Origin: Deinococcus aquatilis DSM 23025
GTDB lineage: Bacteria > Deinococcota > Deinococci > Deinococcales > Deinococcaceae
Length of the DNA stretch: 64,000 nt
Direction: 5' to 3'
NCBI RefSeq assembly: GCF_000378445.1
Contig: NZ_KB899700.1
Coordinates: 1 to 64,000 of the forward strand
The first letter of the stretch is position 1, and every line of letters begins with the position of its first letter. The notes under the pieces were generated by a model that saw nothing but the letters and a program-made list of their open reading frames with translations, ran no database searches and was not told the DNA's origin. The position numbers were made by a program, and so were the translations under genes. Shown here piece by piece: positions 40,154-48,020 of the stretch.

Positions 40154-41190
40154 GCCCCGGTATCCGGCAGGCGGGCGGAGTACTGCTCCTGGTAATACTG
40201 ACGAAAAGATCCCTCGCGAATCGGTTGCCACCAGTCGGCATGTCCGGCATACCACTGGGCGGTTTCGGCAATCGCCTGCTGACAGGTGTACTGGGGTACC
40301 CACCCGAGGGCACGCAACTTGGTCACATTGACCGAGTACCGCCGATCATGACCGGGACGGTCTTTGACATGCTTGACCAGGCGGTGGTCTTTACCGAGAG
40401 TGTCCAGAATCACGGCCACCATCTCCAGATTGGCGATTTCTGCTCCAGTACCTACGTTGTAAATTTCTCCTGGTTGCCCATGCAACAAAACCGCTTCGAT
40501 GCCTGTGCAGTGATCATGCACATGGGTGTAGTCGCGCTGCTGAAGGCCGTCGCCATAAACGGGCAGCTCTCTGTCCAGGAGGGCGTTGGTAGAAAAAAGG
40601 GGCACTGCTTTTTCAGGATGCTGATAGGGACCGACTGTATTGCTTCCACGGGTCGTCGTCACCCTCAGCCCGTAGGTGATGAAATAGGCCTGAACCAGTT
40701 GGTCTGCTGCGGCTTTGCTGGCGGCGTAAGGACTTCGGGGCGACAGAGCGTCTTGCTCTAGACGCTGCTGCGGCTCGGGCACATGTCCGTACACCTCATC
40801 GGTAGACACCTGATGAAACCGGATTTCAAGTTCACGGGCAACTTCCAGCAGGACGTGAGTACCGCGCACATTGGTTTCGGTAAAAACGAGGGGACGCACA
40901 ATCGACTGATCGACGTGCGTTTCAGCCGCAAAATTGATGATCAGATCAATGGCGTGATCCTGACAGACCTGAAGAACCTGCTCCTGGTTGGAAATATCGC
41001 CTATCACCAGCTGTAGATTCGGGTGCGCCCAGCAGTCGGCCAAATTTTCCTGGCGGCCCGCATAGGTGAGCAGGTCATAGACCACGATCCGGCACTGTGG
41101 ATGGCGCGAGAGCCAGAAACGCACAAAGTTGCTGCCGATAAAACCACATCCGCCCGTGACAAGAAGATTTTGGGGCAACGTCCCACTCAT
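40150..41190 (-). CDS. rmlB: dTDP-glucose 4,6-dehydratase
   Basis: 346 residues. The NAD site is LLVTGGCGFIGSNFVRFWL, the catalytic block is SPYAASKAAADQLV with Tyr-x-x-x-Lys, and HQVSTDEVYGHV supplies the Thr-Asp-Glu catalytic triad. NFAAETHVDQSI and TTRGSNTVGPYQHPEK-like segments are typical. Product is dTDP-4-keto-6-deoxyglucose. It overlaps the glycosyltransferase gene upstream by four bases and rmlA downstream by four. Confidence 0.95.
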   Translation of the reverse strand: MSGTLPQNLLVTGGCGFIGSNFVRFWLSRHPQCRIVVYDLLTYAGRQENLADCWAHPNLQLVIGDISNQEQVLQVCQDHAIDLIINFAAETHVDQSIVRPLVFTETNVRGTHVLLEVARELEIRFHQVSTDEVYGHVPEPQQRLEQDALSPRSPYAASKAAADQLVQAYFITYGLRVTTTRGSNTVGPYQHPEKAVPLFSTNALLDRELPVYGDGLQQRDYTHVHDHCTGIEAVLLHGQPGEIYNVGTGAEIANLEMVAVILDTLGKDHRLVKHVKDRPGHDRRYSVNVTKLRALGWVPQYTCQQAIAETAQWYAGHADWWQPIREGSFRQYYQEQYSARLPDTGA

Positions 41191-42485
41191 TGCGTCCCTC
41201 CCGCATACACCGGCTGGCCCGTTCTCGCCAACTGCTCGACCAGACTCGCAGCCTCGTTGGGGGCGTCGTGGCGGCCCATCTCGGCAGCCAGGGCGCGGGC
41301 ACGGGCACGCATTGGATTTTGCACGGGCAGCAGGGTTCGCACCGCTTCAAGCAACCTGGCGGACGTGGGCGCGTGGGTTCGGAGATTCAGGCCCACGCCC
41401 GCCACCTGCACCCGGTTGGCAACTTCCGCCTTGTCCTCGCTGGTGCCTGCCGCCACAATGGGAATGCCGTGTGCCAGTGCCTGCTGAACGCCGCCGTAGC
41501 CGCCATTGGTGACATACACATCCACATAGGGCAGAAGCAGAGAAAATGGAACAAAAGCCGTCGTGCGGGCATTGGCAGGCAGTGGGCCGGGAAGCGCCGT
41601 GTCCTGCACGCCCGCGGCGATCACCAGCATGTCTTCGGTGCCCAGCGCCTGTAAGGTCGGCCAGATCAGGGCGCGGGGATCGGTGGCCAGCGTGCCCTGC
41701 GTCACCAGTACCACCGGGCGGGTTTTGGGGTGCTCGGTCAGCTCTGGCCACCACTCCGGCAGGCTCCACCGGGCAGGCAAGGGGGGGGTCATCGGGCCGA
41801 TGAAATGCAGTTGCGGCGGCTGATCGTGGGCTGGGTACTCGAAGGACGGCACGCTGGCCTGCAACATCAGGTGCGGGGCGGTGGGCGGCACAAATGGGCG
41901 GGGCCGGACCCCCATCCGCCTGCACTGGCCTGCCAACTGGCGCGAGGCGGCCCCGAAAATCAGGTGTGGTGCCGCCCAGTGCAGCGCCCGGTTCCTCAGG
42001 CGGCCCCAGCCCGAGGCGTTCGGCAGCACGCCCAGTCCAAATGGCGCAGTGTCGGTGCTGACGATGCCCAGCGGCAACACGCCCAGCAGAGCGCAGGGTG
42101 GGCCACCCACTTCGGCCAGCAGCAGCGGCGCGATCAGGGTCTGTTCGGCCAGCACCGCGTCGGGCCGCCAGAAGCGCTGAAGAATCTGGATGTCCCGGAA
42201 CTGCGCCTCAATCTGCCCCACGAAAACGTGCTGAATATCGAACTTGATCTGACGTAACCCCGTCAGGGCGTCCCGGCCCGGAAACGCCGTCTCAAAGTGA
42301 GCATCGTCAAAGTCGCGGGCATGAATGAACGGCTCCCATACGGCCCCGGTGCGCTCCACCGCCGCCGCATACTTGCGGCCCGTGTACCAGCGCAGCTCGT
42401 GACCCCGCCGCACCAGTTCCTGCGCGATAGGCAGAAGAGGTTGAAGGTGGCCCGCAATAGGTTGTGAAGCAATCAAAATCTTCAG
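41187..42485 (-). CDS. MGT/CrtX-type glycosyltransferase (GT-B), probable rhamnosyl transferase
   Basis: About 432 residues. The N-terminal block KILIASQPIAGHLQPLLPIA and the C-terminal FVPFSLLLPYVDVYVTNGGYGGVQQALAHGIPIVAAG are landmarks of GT1 enzymes of the MGT/CrtX type. The frame fits the family start only if it begins CTG-AAG-ATT at 42485, with GGGAGGCGT just upstream; the alternative is TTG at 42476. No ATG is available. It is first gene of the rml operon, so a dTDP-rhamnose donor is likely. The acceptor could be a carotenoid, glycolipid or polyketide; it is not shown by sequence. Confidence 0.78.
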   Translation of the reverse strand: MKILIASQPIAGHLQPLLPIAQELVRRGHELRWYTGRKYAAAVERTGAVWEPFIHARDFDDAHFETAFPGRDALTGLRQIKFDIQHVFVGQIEAQFRDIQILQRFWRPDAVLAEQTLIAPLLLAEVGGPPCALLGVLPLGIVSTDTAPFGLGVLPNASGWGRLRNRALHWAAPHLIFGAASRQLAGQCRRMGVRPRPFVPPTAPHLMLQASVPSFEYPAHDQPPQLHFIGPMTPPLPARWSLPEWWPELTEHPKTRPVVLVTQGTLATDPRALIWPTLQALGTEDMLVIAAGVQDTALPGPLPANARTTAFVPFSLLLPYVDVYVTNGGYGGVQQALAHGIPIVAAGTSEDKAEVANRVQVAGVGLNLRTHAPTSARLLEAVRTLLPVQNPMRARARALAAEMGRHDAPNEAASLVEQLARTGQPVYAGGTQ

Positions 42486-42525
42486 CAGACGCCTCCCTGT
42501 GCTGGCTGTGCCGCGAATTCAGGTG

Positions 42526-42553
42526 GTAACACGGCCCTGTTGTAACACGGCCC
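42526..42553 (-). repeat. Two 12-bp direct repeats in the rml promoter region
   Basis: GTAACACGGCCC occurs at 42526-42537 and again at 42542-42553, 16 bases apart, 41 bases upstream of the glycosyltransferase start. The spacing of about one and a half helical turns and the position fit a regulatory direct repeat for the rml operon, although no -10 box is obvious. Confidence 0.4.
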
Positions 42554-42585
42554 AGCCATTTTGCTGGCCTGCCTCATAACGCAGT

Positions 42586-42622
42586 GGGTGGGGCAGACAG
42601 GTTTTCCCCATCTGCCCCACCC
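42586..42622. terminator. Terminator after the exported two-repeat protein
   Basis: A 12-bp perfect stem (GGGTGGGGCAGA / TCTGCCCCACCC) with a 13-base loop, starting 29 bases after the stop of the minus-strand exported gene. The flanks are T-poor on both strands, so stem strength carries the call. Confidence 0.65.
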
Positions 42623-42650
42623 TGACGCCTCCAAGGCAAGCCTGCCGCGC

Positions 42651-43529
42651 TTACCTATCGACTGTAAAGCTCCAGGTCACAGCCGCGCCAGCCGTGCCGC
42701 CCGCAAACATCTTGGAAAATGGAGTCGCCACGATCCGGTGGTCGCCGGGCGAAAACACGCTGGCGTCACAGGCGTAGTAGTTGCCCTTCTTGCCGGAGTT
42801 GTCGCGGCCATCGACGCACAGGGCGAAAGGCGCCTCGTTTTCCAGCACGGTCTTGCCGGTGCCCGTAAAGCGAACGCTGCCCACGCCCGCCGATACGTTG
42901 GCCCGCACGTTCAGGTGGCGGGGCAGGGCGGAGAGCTTCAGCCGCGCTCCAGCAGGAATGGGGTCATACCCCGGCACCGGGCGGTCGGTATCGGCGTTGA
43001 TGAGGGTCAGGCTGGTCACGGCCAGCGCCGGAGCCGCGCTCCTGACGATGGTCAGGTTCACGCGCACCGAGGGGCCAGCCGCGCCGCTGCCGTTGCCGGA
43101 CGCGTAACTGGTGGCGCTGATCTGGTGATTGCCGGGTGCAAACACGTTGGGGGCACAGGCCGCATAATTGCCGCCGCTGTCACTGCACAGGGCGTAAGGA
43201 CCGCTGCTCTCGGTGCGGAAATTGCCCTGATTGTCCAGCCCGAAACGCACGCTGCCCACCTTGCCCGCAGTGTTGGCCCGCACATTCAGGCGCGGCGGCA
43301 ACTTGGACAGGTCGAGCGTGGCATTCGGCGCGATCGGATCGTAGCCGGGCACAGGGCGTTCGGTGTCGGCATTGATCAGCGTGAGGCTCACGACGGTCGG
43401 ATTGACGACGATGGACTGGGCCTGGACCCGGTTCTGGGCGGCGGCCAGAGGCGCGAGGCTGCCCAGGGTCAGAAGGGCCAATGCTGGACGGATCAGGTGG
43501 GTACGGCGGGCAGAAAAAGCGTTAGACAT
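42651..43529 (-). CDS. Exported protein with two tandem repeat domains
   Basis: 292 residues. ATG 43529 has AAGGAG before it, and a signal peptide ends near LAAAQ (residue 33). Two homologous domains of about 125 residues each start VVSLTLINADTERPVPGYDPI and AVTSLTLINADTDRPVPGY. In each, a pair of Cys (LCSDSGGNYAACAP; LCVDGRDNSGKKGNYYACD) may form a disulfide, then FxPGxHxIxAT-type strand. The pattern recalls the SLTLINADT domains of large secreted proteins in Deinococcus and Bacteroidetes; the function is likely carbohydrate or surface binding. It stands alone as a pure two-domain protein. Confidence 0.6.
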   Translation of the reverse strand: MSNAFSARRTHLIRPALALLTLGSLAPLAAAQNRVQAQSIVVNPTVVSLTLINADTERPVPGYDPIAPNATLDLSKLPPRLNVRANTAGKVGSVRFGLDNQGNFRTESSGPYALCSDSGGNYAACAPNVFAPGNHQISATSYASGNGSGAAGPSVRVNLTIVRSAAPALAVTSLTLINADTDRPVPGYDPIPAGARLKLSALPRHLNVRANVSAGVGSVRFTGTGKTVLENEAPFALCVDGRDNSGKKGNYYACDASVFSPGDHRIVATPFSKMFAGGTAGAAVTWSFTVDR

Positions 43530-43719
43530 AGCACTCCTTGTGAGGCGGGACGCGGAAAGCCGGACTTCCGGGACTTCCACACGGTGAGAGACTCCCTCCT
43601 ACCGGAAGGTTCTCCCCGGTCTACCGCCTCAGCATGACGCCGCGCTGACTACACTTCACAGGTTTTCTTAACGTTGGCAGACCAGTTTTAATGACTGTGC
43701 TGCAAGAAATAATGGTCTC

Positions 43720-44400
43720 CTATCCTGTCGAACGGGATTGACCCCTTCTCAACAAACGGACCAGCACAACTGATGAAATCAGCATGATGACAACCATTGC
43801 CGCCAGAAGCGTGGACCGCAGCGGCCCTGGCCGGATCAGGCGCTCGGGAAGGCTGGGATTGTCGCGCCGCCACACAGCGGTCAGGTCGCGGGCCAGTTCC
43901 TCGCCCCATTCGGTGATGATGGCCTCAAAGGGTCGCCGCGTGCCTGTCTCCGAGTACAGTTCGGACCATCCGGCGCTGAAACCGCGCTTCTGACGGGTGG
44001 CTGCCGCCCCTGCCCCGTTGACCTTCAGCGACACCGTGTAGCTGTAGGTGTTCTGGCCGTAGCCGATATAACTGCGCGGATCAAGGTAACGCACGCTGAT
44101 CTGCATCCTCGTCTGGCCGACCTGCCCGGTACAGGAGGGCCGCCGCTCGGAGCGCACCCCGTCCTGTTCGAGGGCAGTGGTCAGGCGTTGGGTCAGGGCC
44201 GCTTCCAGTTGGGGCCGGGCCTGTGCCACACGCTCAGGCGGCACGGCCTCAAAGGTCACCTGTACCGCCGCTGGGTCTAGGCACAGCGTCACGCCGCGCA
44301 GGTCGGAATCGGCCTCGCCGTGTGCGCCCGCACTGCCCAGCATGGTGGCCACCGTCAGGCAACAGAGGCGGCGACTTGCAGAGCGAAGAAGGCGGTGCAT
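43720..44400 (-). CDS. Exported protein with C-terminal membrane anchor
   Basis: 226 residues. A signal peptide (LCCLTVATMLGSAGAHG) is followed by a domain of about 155 residues with a pair of Cys (VTLCLDP, RRPSCTGQ) and the segment QISVRYLDPRSYIGYGQNTYSYTVSLKV, which resembles the beta-strand pattern of small lipoprotein-like assembly domains. A single strong span (LRSTLLAAMVVIMLISSVVLVRLL) ends the protein with a positive tail. This is a type I-like topology. I cannot name a family. It is not in an obvious operon. Confidence 0.55.
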   Translation of the reverse strand: MHRLLRSASRRLCCLTVATMLGSAGAHGEADSDLRGVTLCLDPAAVQVTFEAVPPERVAQARPQLEAALTQRLTTALEQDGVRSERRPSCTGQVGQTRMQISVRYLDPRSYIGYGQNTYSYTVSLKVNGAGAAATRQKRGFSAGWSELYSETGTRRPFEAIITEWGEELARDLTAVWRRDNPSLPERLIRPGPLRSTLLAAMVVIMLISSVVLVRLLRRGQSRSTG

Positions 44401-44530
44401 TCAGGACCAGCTTAGATCATTGGAAGAAGAGGAGGCGTGAAAGCCCCGTTCATCTCAACTGACAGCACGAATGGCTGAATACTGTGTCACACGTAACAAA
44501 GTCATCGGAGAACTCAGGCCATCATGACGG

Positions 44531-44764
44531 GTGTCCGTCCTACAGGCCAAAAAATGGCTGGTCGCGCTGCGCTGGGCAGATGGCGAGCGGTCGACCGTGG
44601 TCTATGAAGGCCCACTGTGGATCGGCAAGGTGACCCAGGCCGTGCACGTGTTGGCGCAGGCCGAGCACCTTCGCCGCCGACAGGCCGAGCCTGAGCTACC
44701 TGTTCACCTGGAATACGAGATCCGTTCCTTTACACCCGCGCAGGAATGCAGCGAAAGAGGTTAA
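44531..44764 (+). CDS. Small hypothetical protein
   Basis: 77 residues from a GTG start (SVLQAKKWLVALRWADGERSTVVYEGPLW...). The pattern KKWLVALRWADGERSTVVYEG looks like a real small beta-sheet protein, and the third-position GC is high as in true genes here. No good ribosome site precedes it, and no family is known to me. The rest of 44401-44942 has nothing I can support. Confidence 0.4.
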   Translation: MSVLQAKKWLVALRWADGERSTVVYEGPLWIGKVTQAVHVLAQAEHLRRRQAEPELPVHLEYEIRSFTPAQECSERG

Positions 44765-44942
44765 GAGAGGTCGGACAGGCCGGAAGTATCGGCGTAATTG
44801 CTTACTGAACCGACAGATCGGGATTCATCCCTTCCTTGATTGAAACTTAACGGTTCAGCTTTCTGATGATTTTTGCCGTAAATACCAATACAACCTCAAG
44901 AAAGAAGACAGAGCCAGTCAGCTTGCCACTCTAGCCTGCACC

Positions 44943-46079
44943 ATGTCTGTCTTTCTGCATGCCATCGAAACTGCGGTGCCGCCGCATGTCTACCCGCAGT
45001 CGGTGATCCGGGAGGTGATGAAAGCCCAGCCGGAACTTGACCGCCTCGGGCAGCGCATTGTCGGCACCATTTTCAATGCCTCGGGCATCGATCAGCGCCA
45101 CAGCGCCATCGGAGAGTTCAAACGCGGCCCCGACGAAGCGGCGGGCCTCTTCTACGACCCCGCCACGCGCCAGATGCTCAAGCCCACCACCGGCGCACGC
45201 AACGAGTTCTATATCGTCGAAGCCAGCCGACTGTTCGTGCAGGCCGCCCGGCAGGTCATGGCCGCCAGCCCCAGCCTTCAGCCGGGTGACATCACGCATG
45301 TGGTCACGGTGTCCTGCACCGGCTTTTTTGCCCCCGGTCCCGATTATGCCGTGGTGCGGGCACTCGGTCTGCGGCCCGACGTGCAGCGCTTTCATGTGGG
45401 CTTCATGGGCTGCTACGCGGCGTTTCCGGCCCTCAAGATGGCCAAGGCGTTTTGCGAGGCTGACCCTACGGCGGTGGTGCTGGTGGTCAGCGCCGAACTG
45501 TGTACCCTACACATGCACGCCTCCAACGACCCCGATACCCTGATCGCCAGTTCCGTGTTTGCCGATGGCGCCGCCGCCGCGCTGGTCAGTGCCCGGCGGC
45601 CCAGTCCCGGCACGCCCGTGCTCAGGATGGATCACTTTGAAACTACCCTCACACCGGCGGGCGTGGGTGAGGCGGATATGGCGTGGACGATCGGGGATCA
45701 GGGTTACGACATGGTGCTGAGTACCTACGTGCCGTCCATCATTGAGACGCATATTTCGGGTGCCCTGGTGCCGCTGCTGGCGCGTGATCCTGCGCTGGCT
45801 GAGGCCGTTCACAGCCAGATCGAACACTGGGCCATTCATCCTGGGGGACGCAGCATTCTGGACAAGGTGCAGGGCGCCCTGAACCTCAGTGCCGAGCAAC
45901 TGCAGCCCTCGCGGGAAGTGTTGCGGGAATACGGCAACATGAGCAGCGCCACTGTGCTGTTCATTCTGCGGAGCCTGCTGCATAGCGCCCACGACGAGGA
46001 GCGGGTGTGCGCGATGGCCTTTGGGCCGGGCCTGACCGTCGAATCGGGCCTGCTCACCAAACTCTCGGGGCTGGACTGA
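44943..46079 (+). CDS. Type III polyketide synthase (chalcone-synthase superfamily)
   Basis: 378 residues. The catalytic triad is visible: Cys in VGFMGCYAAFPALK (about residue 161), His in HWAIHPGGRSILD (about residue 301), Asn in REYGNMSSATVLF (about residue 334). The thiolase-like fold and length are standard. Such enzymes extend fatty acyl-CoA or similar starters with malonyl-CoA to alkylpyrones or alkylresorcinols. TAGCCT sits 5 bases before the ATG. The downstream methyltransferase (TGAATG junction) and FAD monooxygenase suggest conversion to a methylated phenolic lipid or quinone, as in the srs operon of Streptomyces griseus. Confidence 0.92.
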   Translation: MSVFLHAIETAVPPHVYPQSVIREVMKAQPELDRLGQRIVGTIFNASGIDQRHSAIGEFKRGPDEAAGLFYDPATRQMLKPTTGARNEFYIVEASRLFVQAARQVMAASPSLQPGDITHVVTVSCTGFFAPGPDYAVVRALGLRPDVQRFHVGFMGCYAAFPALKMAKAFCEADPTAVVLVVSAELCTLHMHASNDPDTLIASSVFADGAAAALVSARRPSPGTPVLRMDHFETTLTPAGVGEADMAWTIGDQGYDMVLSTYVPSIIETHISGALVPLLARDPALAEAVHSQIEHWAIHPGGRSILDKVQGALNLSAEQLQPSREVLREYGNMSSATVLFILRSLLHSAHDEERVCAMAFGPGLTVESGLLTKLSGLD

Positions 46080-46811
46080 ATGACGCTGGCGCTGACTCCT
46101 CTGAATTTTGGCCGCCGCGCCACTGAACTGCGGGAACGAATGGATGAGCCGGACTGCGACCTCGCTACGCTGCACCGCACCTATGCCCAATTTTCCACCG
46201 TGAATGCACTGGTGTCGGGCTGGCGGCAGGTGTATCTGCGGCACCTGCGGCCCCATCTGGCGCGGCAGCAGGCCACCTCGGTGCAGCCCGCCTCTCTGCT
46301 GGATATTGGGTCGGGCGGCGGCGACGTGCCGCGCAAACTGGCGCACTGGGCCGCCCGCGACGGTTTCCGGTTGCAGATCACGGCCATAGATGCCGATGCC
46401 CGGGCAGTGGCCTATGCCTCCAGCCTGCCGCCTCAGCAGGGCCTGAGGTTCCGGCAGGCGTTCAGCGGCGACCTCGTGCAGGAAGGCCAGAGCTTCGACT
46501 TCATTACCTCCAACCACTTGCTGCATCACCTGACGGCCCCCGAACTGGCGGCCCTGCTGGACGACAGCCAGAAACTGTGCCGCGTGGCCGTGATTCACAG
46601 CGATCTGGAGCGCAGCGCCCTTGCCTACGCCGCTTTTGCTGTGGGCATCGGGCCCTGGTTCCGGGGGTCGTTTATCCGCGAAGACGGACTGCTGTCTATT
46701 CGCCGCAGCTTTACTGCCCCGGAACTGGCGAGGACCGCGCCGCGAGGGTGGCAGGTGCAGCGGCAGTGGCCCTACCGCACGCTGCTGACCTACCGGGCCG
46801 ACCATGCTTGA
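46080..46811 (+). CDS. Class I SAM-dependent methyltransferase of the PKS operon
   Basis: 243 residues. The SAM site SLLDIGSGGGDVPRKLAHWA (about residue 70) and the second block ITAIDADARAVAYA are classic motif I and II. ITSNHLLHHLTAPELAALL supplies motif III/post-III. Its ATG follows the polyketide synthase stop with no spacer (TGAATG), implying coupled translation. By position it should methylate the polyketide, either on oxygen or carbon; the sequence resembles UbiG-like or phenolic methyltransferases but does not settle this. Confidence 0.82.
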   Translation: MTLALTPLNFGRRATELRERMDEPDCDLATLHRTYAQFSTVNALVSGWRQVYLRHLRPHLARQQATSVQPASLLDIGSGGGDVPRKLAHWAARDGFRLQITAIDADARAVAYASSLPPQQGLRFRQAFSGDLVQEGQSFDFITSNHLLHHLTAPELAALLDDSQKLCRVAVIHSDLERSALAYAAFAVGIGPWFRGSFIREDGLLSIRRSFTAPELARTAPRGWQVQRQWPYRTLLTYRADHA

Positions 46812-47931
46812 CGTGCTGATCGTGGGCGGCGGCCCGGTCGGATTGTTTCTGGGCTGCCTGCTGTCTGCGCGTGGCCTGAGTGTCCAGATTCTGGAACGCC
46901 GCGCCGAGGCCGGGGCACACTCGCGGGCCATCGGCATCCACCCCCCCGCGCTGGAGGCGTTTGAGGTGCTGGGCATCGCCTCTCCCCTGCTGGCGGCGGG
47001 CGTGCCGATCACCTCCGGCCTCGTGCGTGGCGAGCGCGGAGCCGTGCTGGGCGAACTGGATTTCAGCTCAGTATCGGCCCGCTTTCCGTTTATCCTGTCG
47101 CTTCCCCAGCAGCGCACCGAACAGATTCTGGAAGCAGAGCTGGAGCGGTTGGCCCCCGGCACCCTGCGGCGACAGGCAGAGGTGAAGACCGTGCAGGAGG
47201 AGGGTTCACACGTCACGGTCAGGTATGAGCAGCACGGGCAGCCGCATACAGCACAGGCCCGCTACGTCGTGGGCGCTGACGGGTGCCGCAGCCTCACGCG
47301 TCAGTTGGCCGGGATTCCCTATCCGGGGGCCACCTACGCCGACAAGTACCTGATGGGCGATTTCCCCGATACCACCGTGTTCGGGCAGGCGGCAGTCATC
47401 GGACTGCACGCAGGCGGGGTGCTGGAATCCTTTCCGTTGCCGGGGGGCCTTCGGCGCTGGGTGGCCCGCACAGACTCGCTCCTGACCGATGCAGTGGCCG
47501 CCGACCTGACCGCCCTCGTGCACAGCCGCGGGGGGTACTACCTTCCCCACCGCGAATGCTCGATGCTCAGCGCCTTCGAGGTGCGCCACCACCTCACCGC
47601 CCAGATGGTGAGGGGCCGCCTGATCCTGATCGGAGACGCGGCCCACGAGGTCAGCCCGATTGGGGGGCAGGGCATGAATCTGGGCTGGCTGGACGCAGCG
47701 GCACTGGCAGACCTGTTGGGTGGTGGAGCGGGGCAATCGGCGCTGGCTGACTTCGGACGCAGGCGGCGGCGGTCGGCCCTGATTGCCACCCGGCAGGCTG
47801 AGGCCAATATGTTTTTCGGACGCCCTGCACGGGGAGCCGCGCAGCAGCGCCGGGAGCGACTGGTGGGCACACTGCTGAGGTCAGGCGCACAACCCCTTCT
47901 GGCAAAAGCGTTCACGATGCGGTGGCTGTAG
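46804..47931 (+). CDS. FAD-dependent monooxygenase of the PKS operon
   Basis: 375 residues. The FAD site DVLIVGGGPVGLFLGCLLSARG (GxGxxG), RYVVGADGCRSLTRQLAGI (DG motif) and ILIGDAAHEVSPIGGQGMNLGWLDA (GD motif) place it in the UbiH/PheA-type aromatic hydroxylase family. It overlaps the methyltransferase by 8 bases. In the srs operon the analogous flavoprotein (SrsC) hydroxylates an alkylresorcinol to a hydroquinone. The same step is inferred here. Its length is normal for the single-domain subgroup. Confidence 0.85.
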   Translation: MLDVLIVGGGPVGLFLGCLLSARGLSVQILERRAEAGAHSRAIGIHPPALEAFEVLGIASPLLAAGVPITSGLVRGERGAVLGELDFSSVSARFPFILSLPQQRTEQILEAELERLAPGTLRRQAEVKTVQEEGSHVTVRYEQHGQPHTAQARYVVGADGCRSLTRQLAGIPYPGATYADKYLMGDFPDTTVFGQAAVIGLHAGGVLESFPLPGGLRRWVARTDSLLTDAVAADLTALVHSRGGYYLPHRECSMLSAFEVRHHLTAQMVRGRLILIGDAAHEVSPIGGQGMNLGWLDAAALADLLGGGAGQSALADFGRRRRRSALIATRQAEANMFFGRPARGAAQQRRERLVGTLLRSGAQPLLAKAFTMRWL

Positions 47932-48020
47932 CGCAGCACAAAAGCTGCCAGTAGCATGCGGCACTGCCGACTTCTGGGCAGAGTTCAGCACAAAACTTTT
48001 CTCTTCTGGTACGGTCAGAC

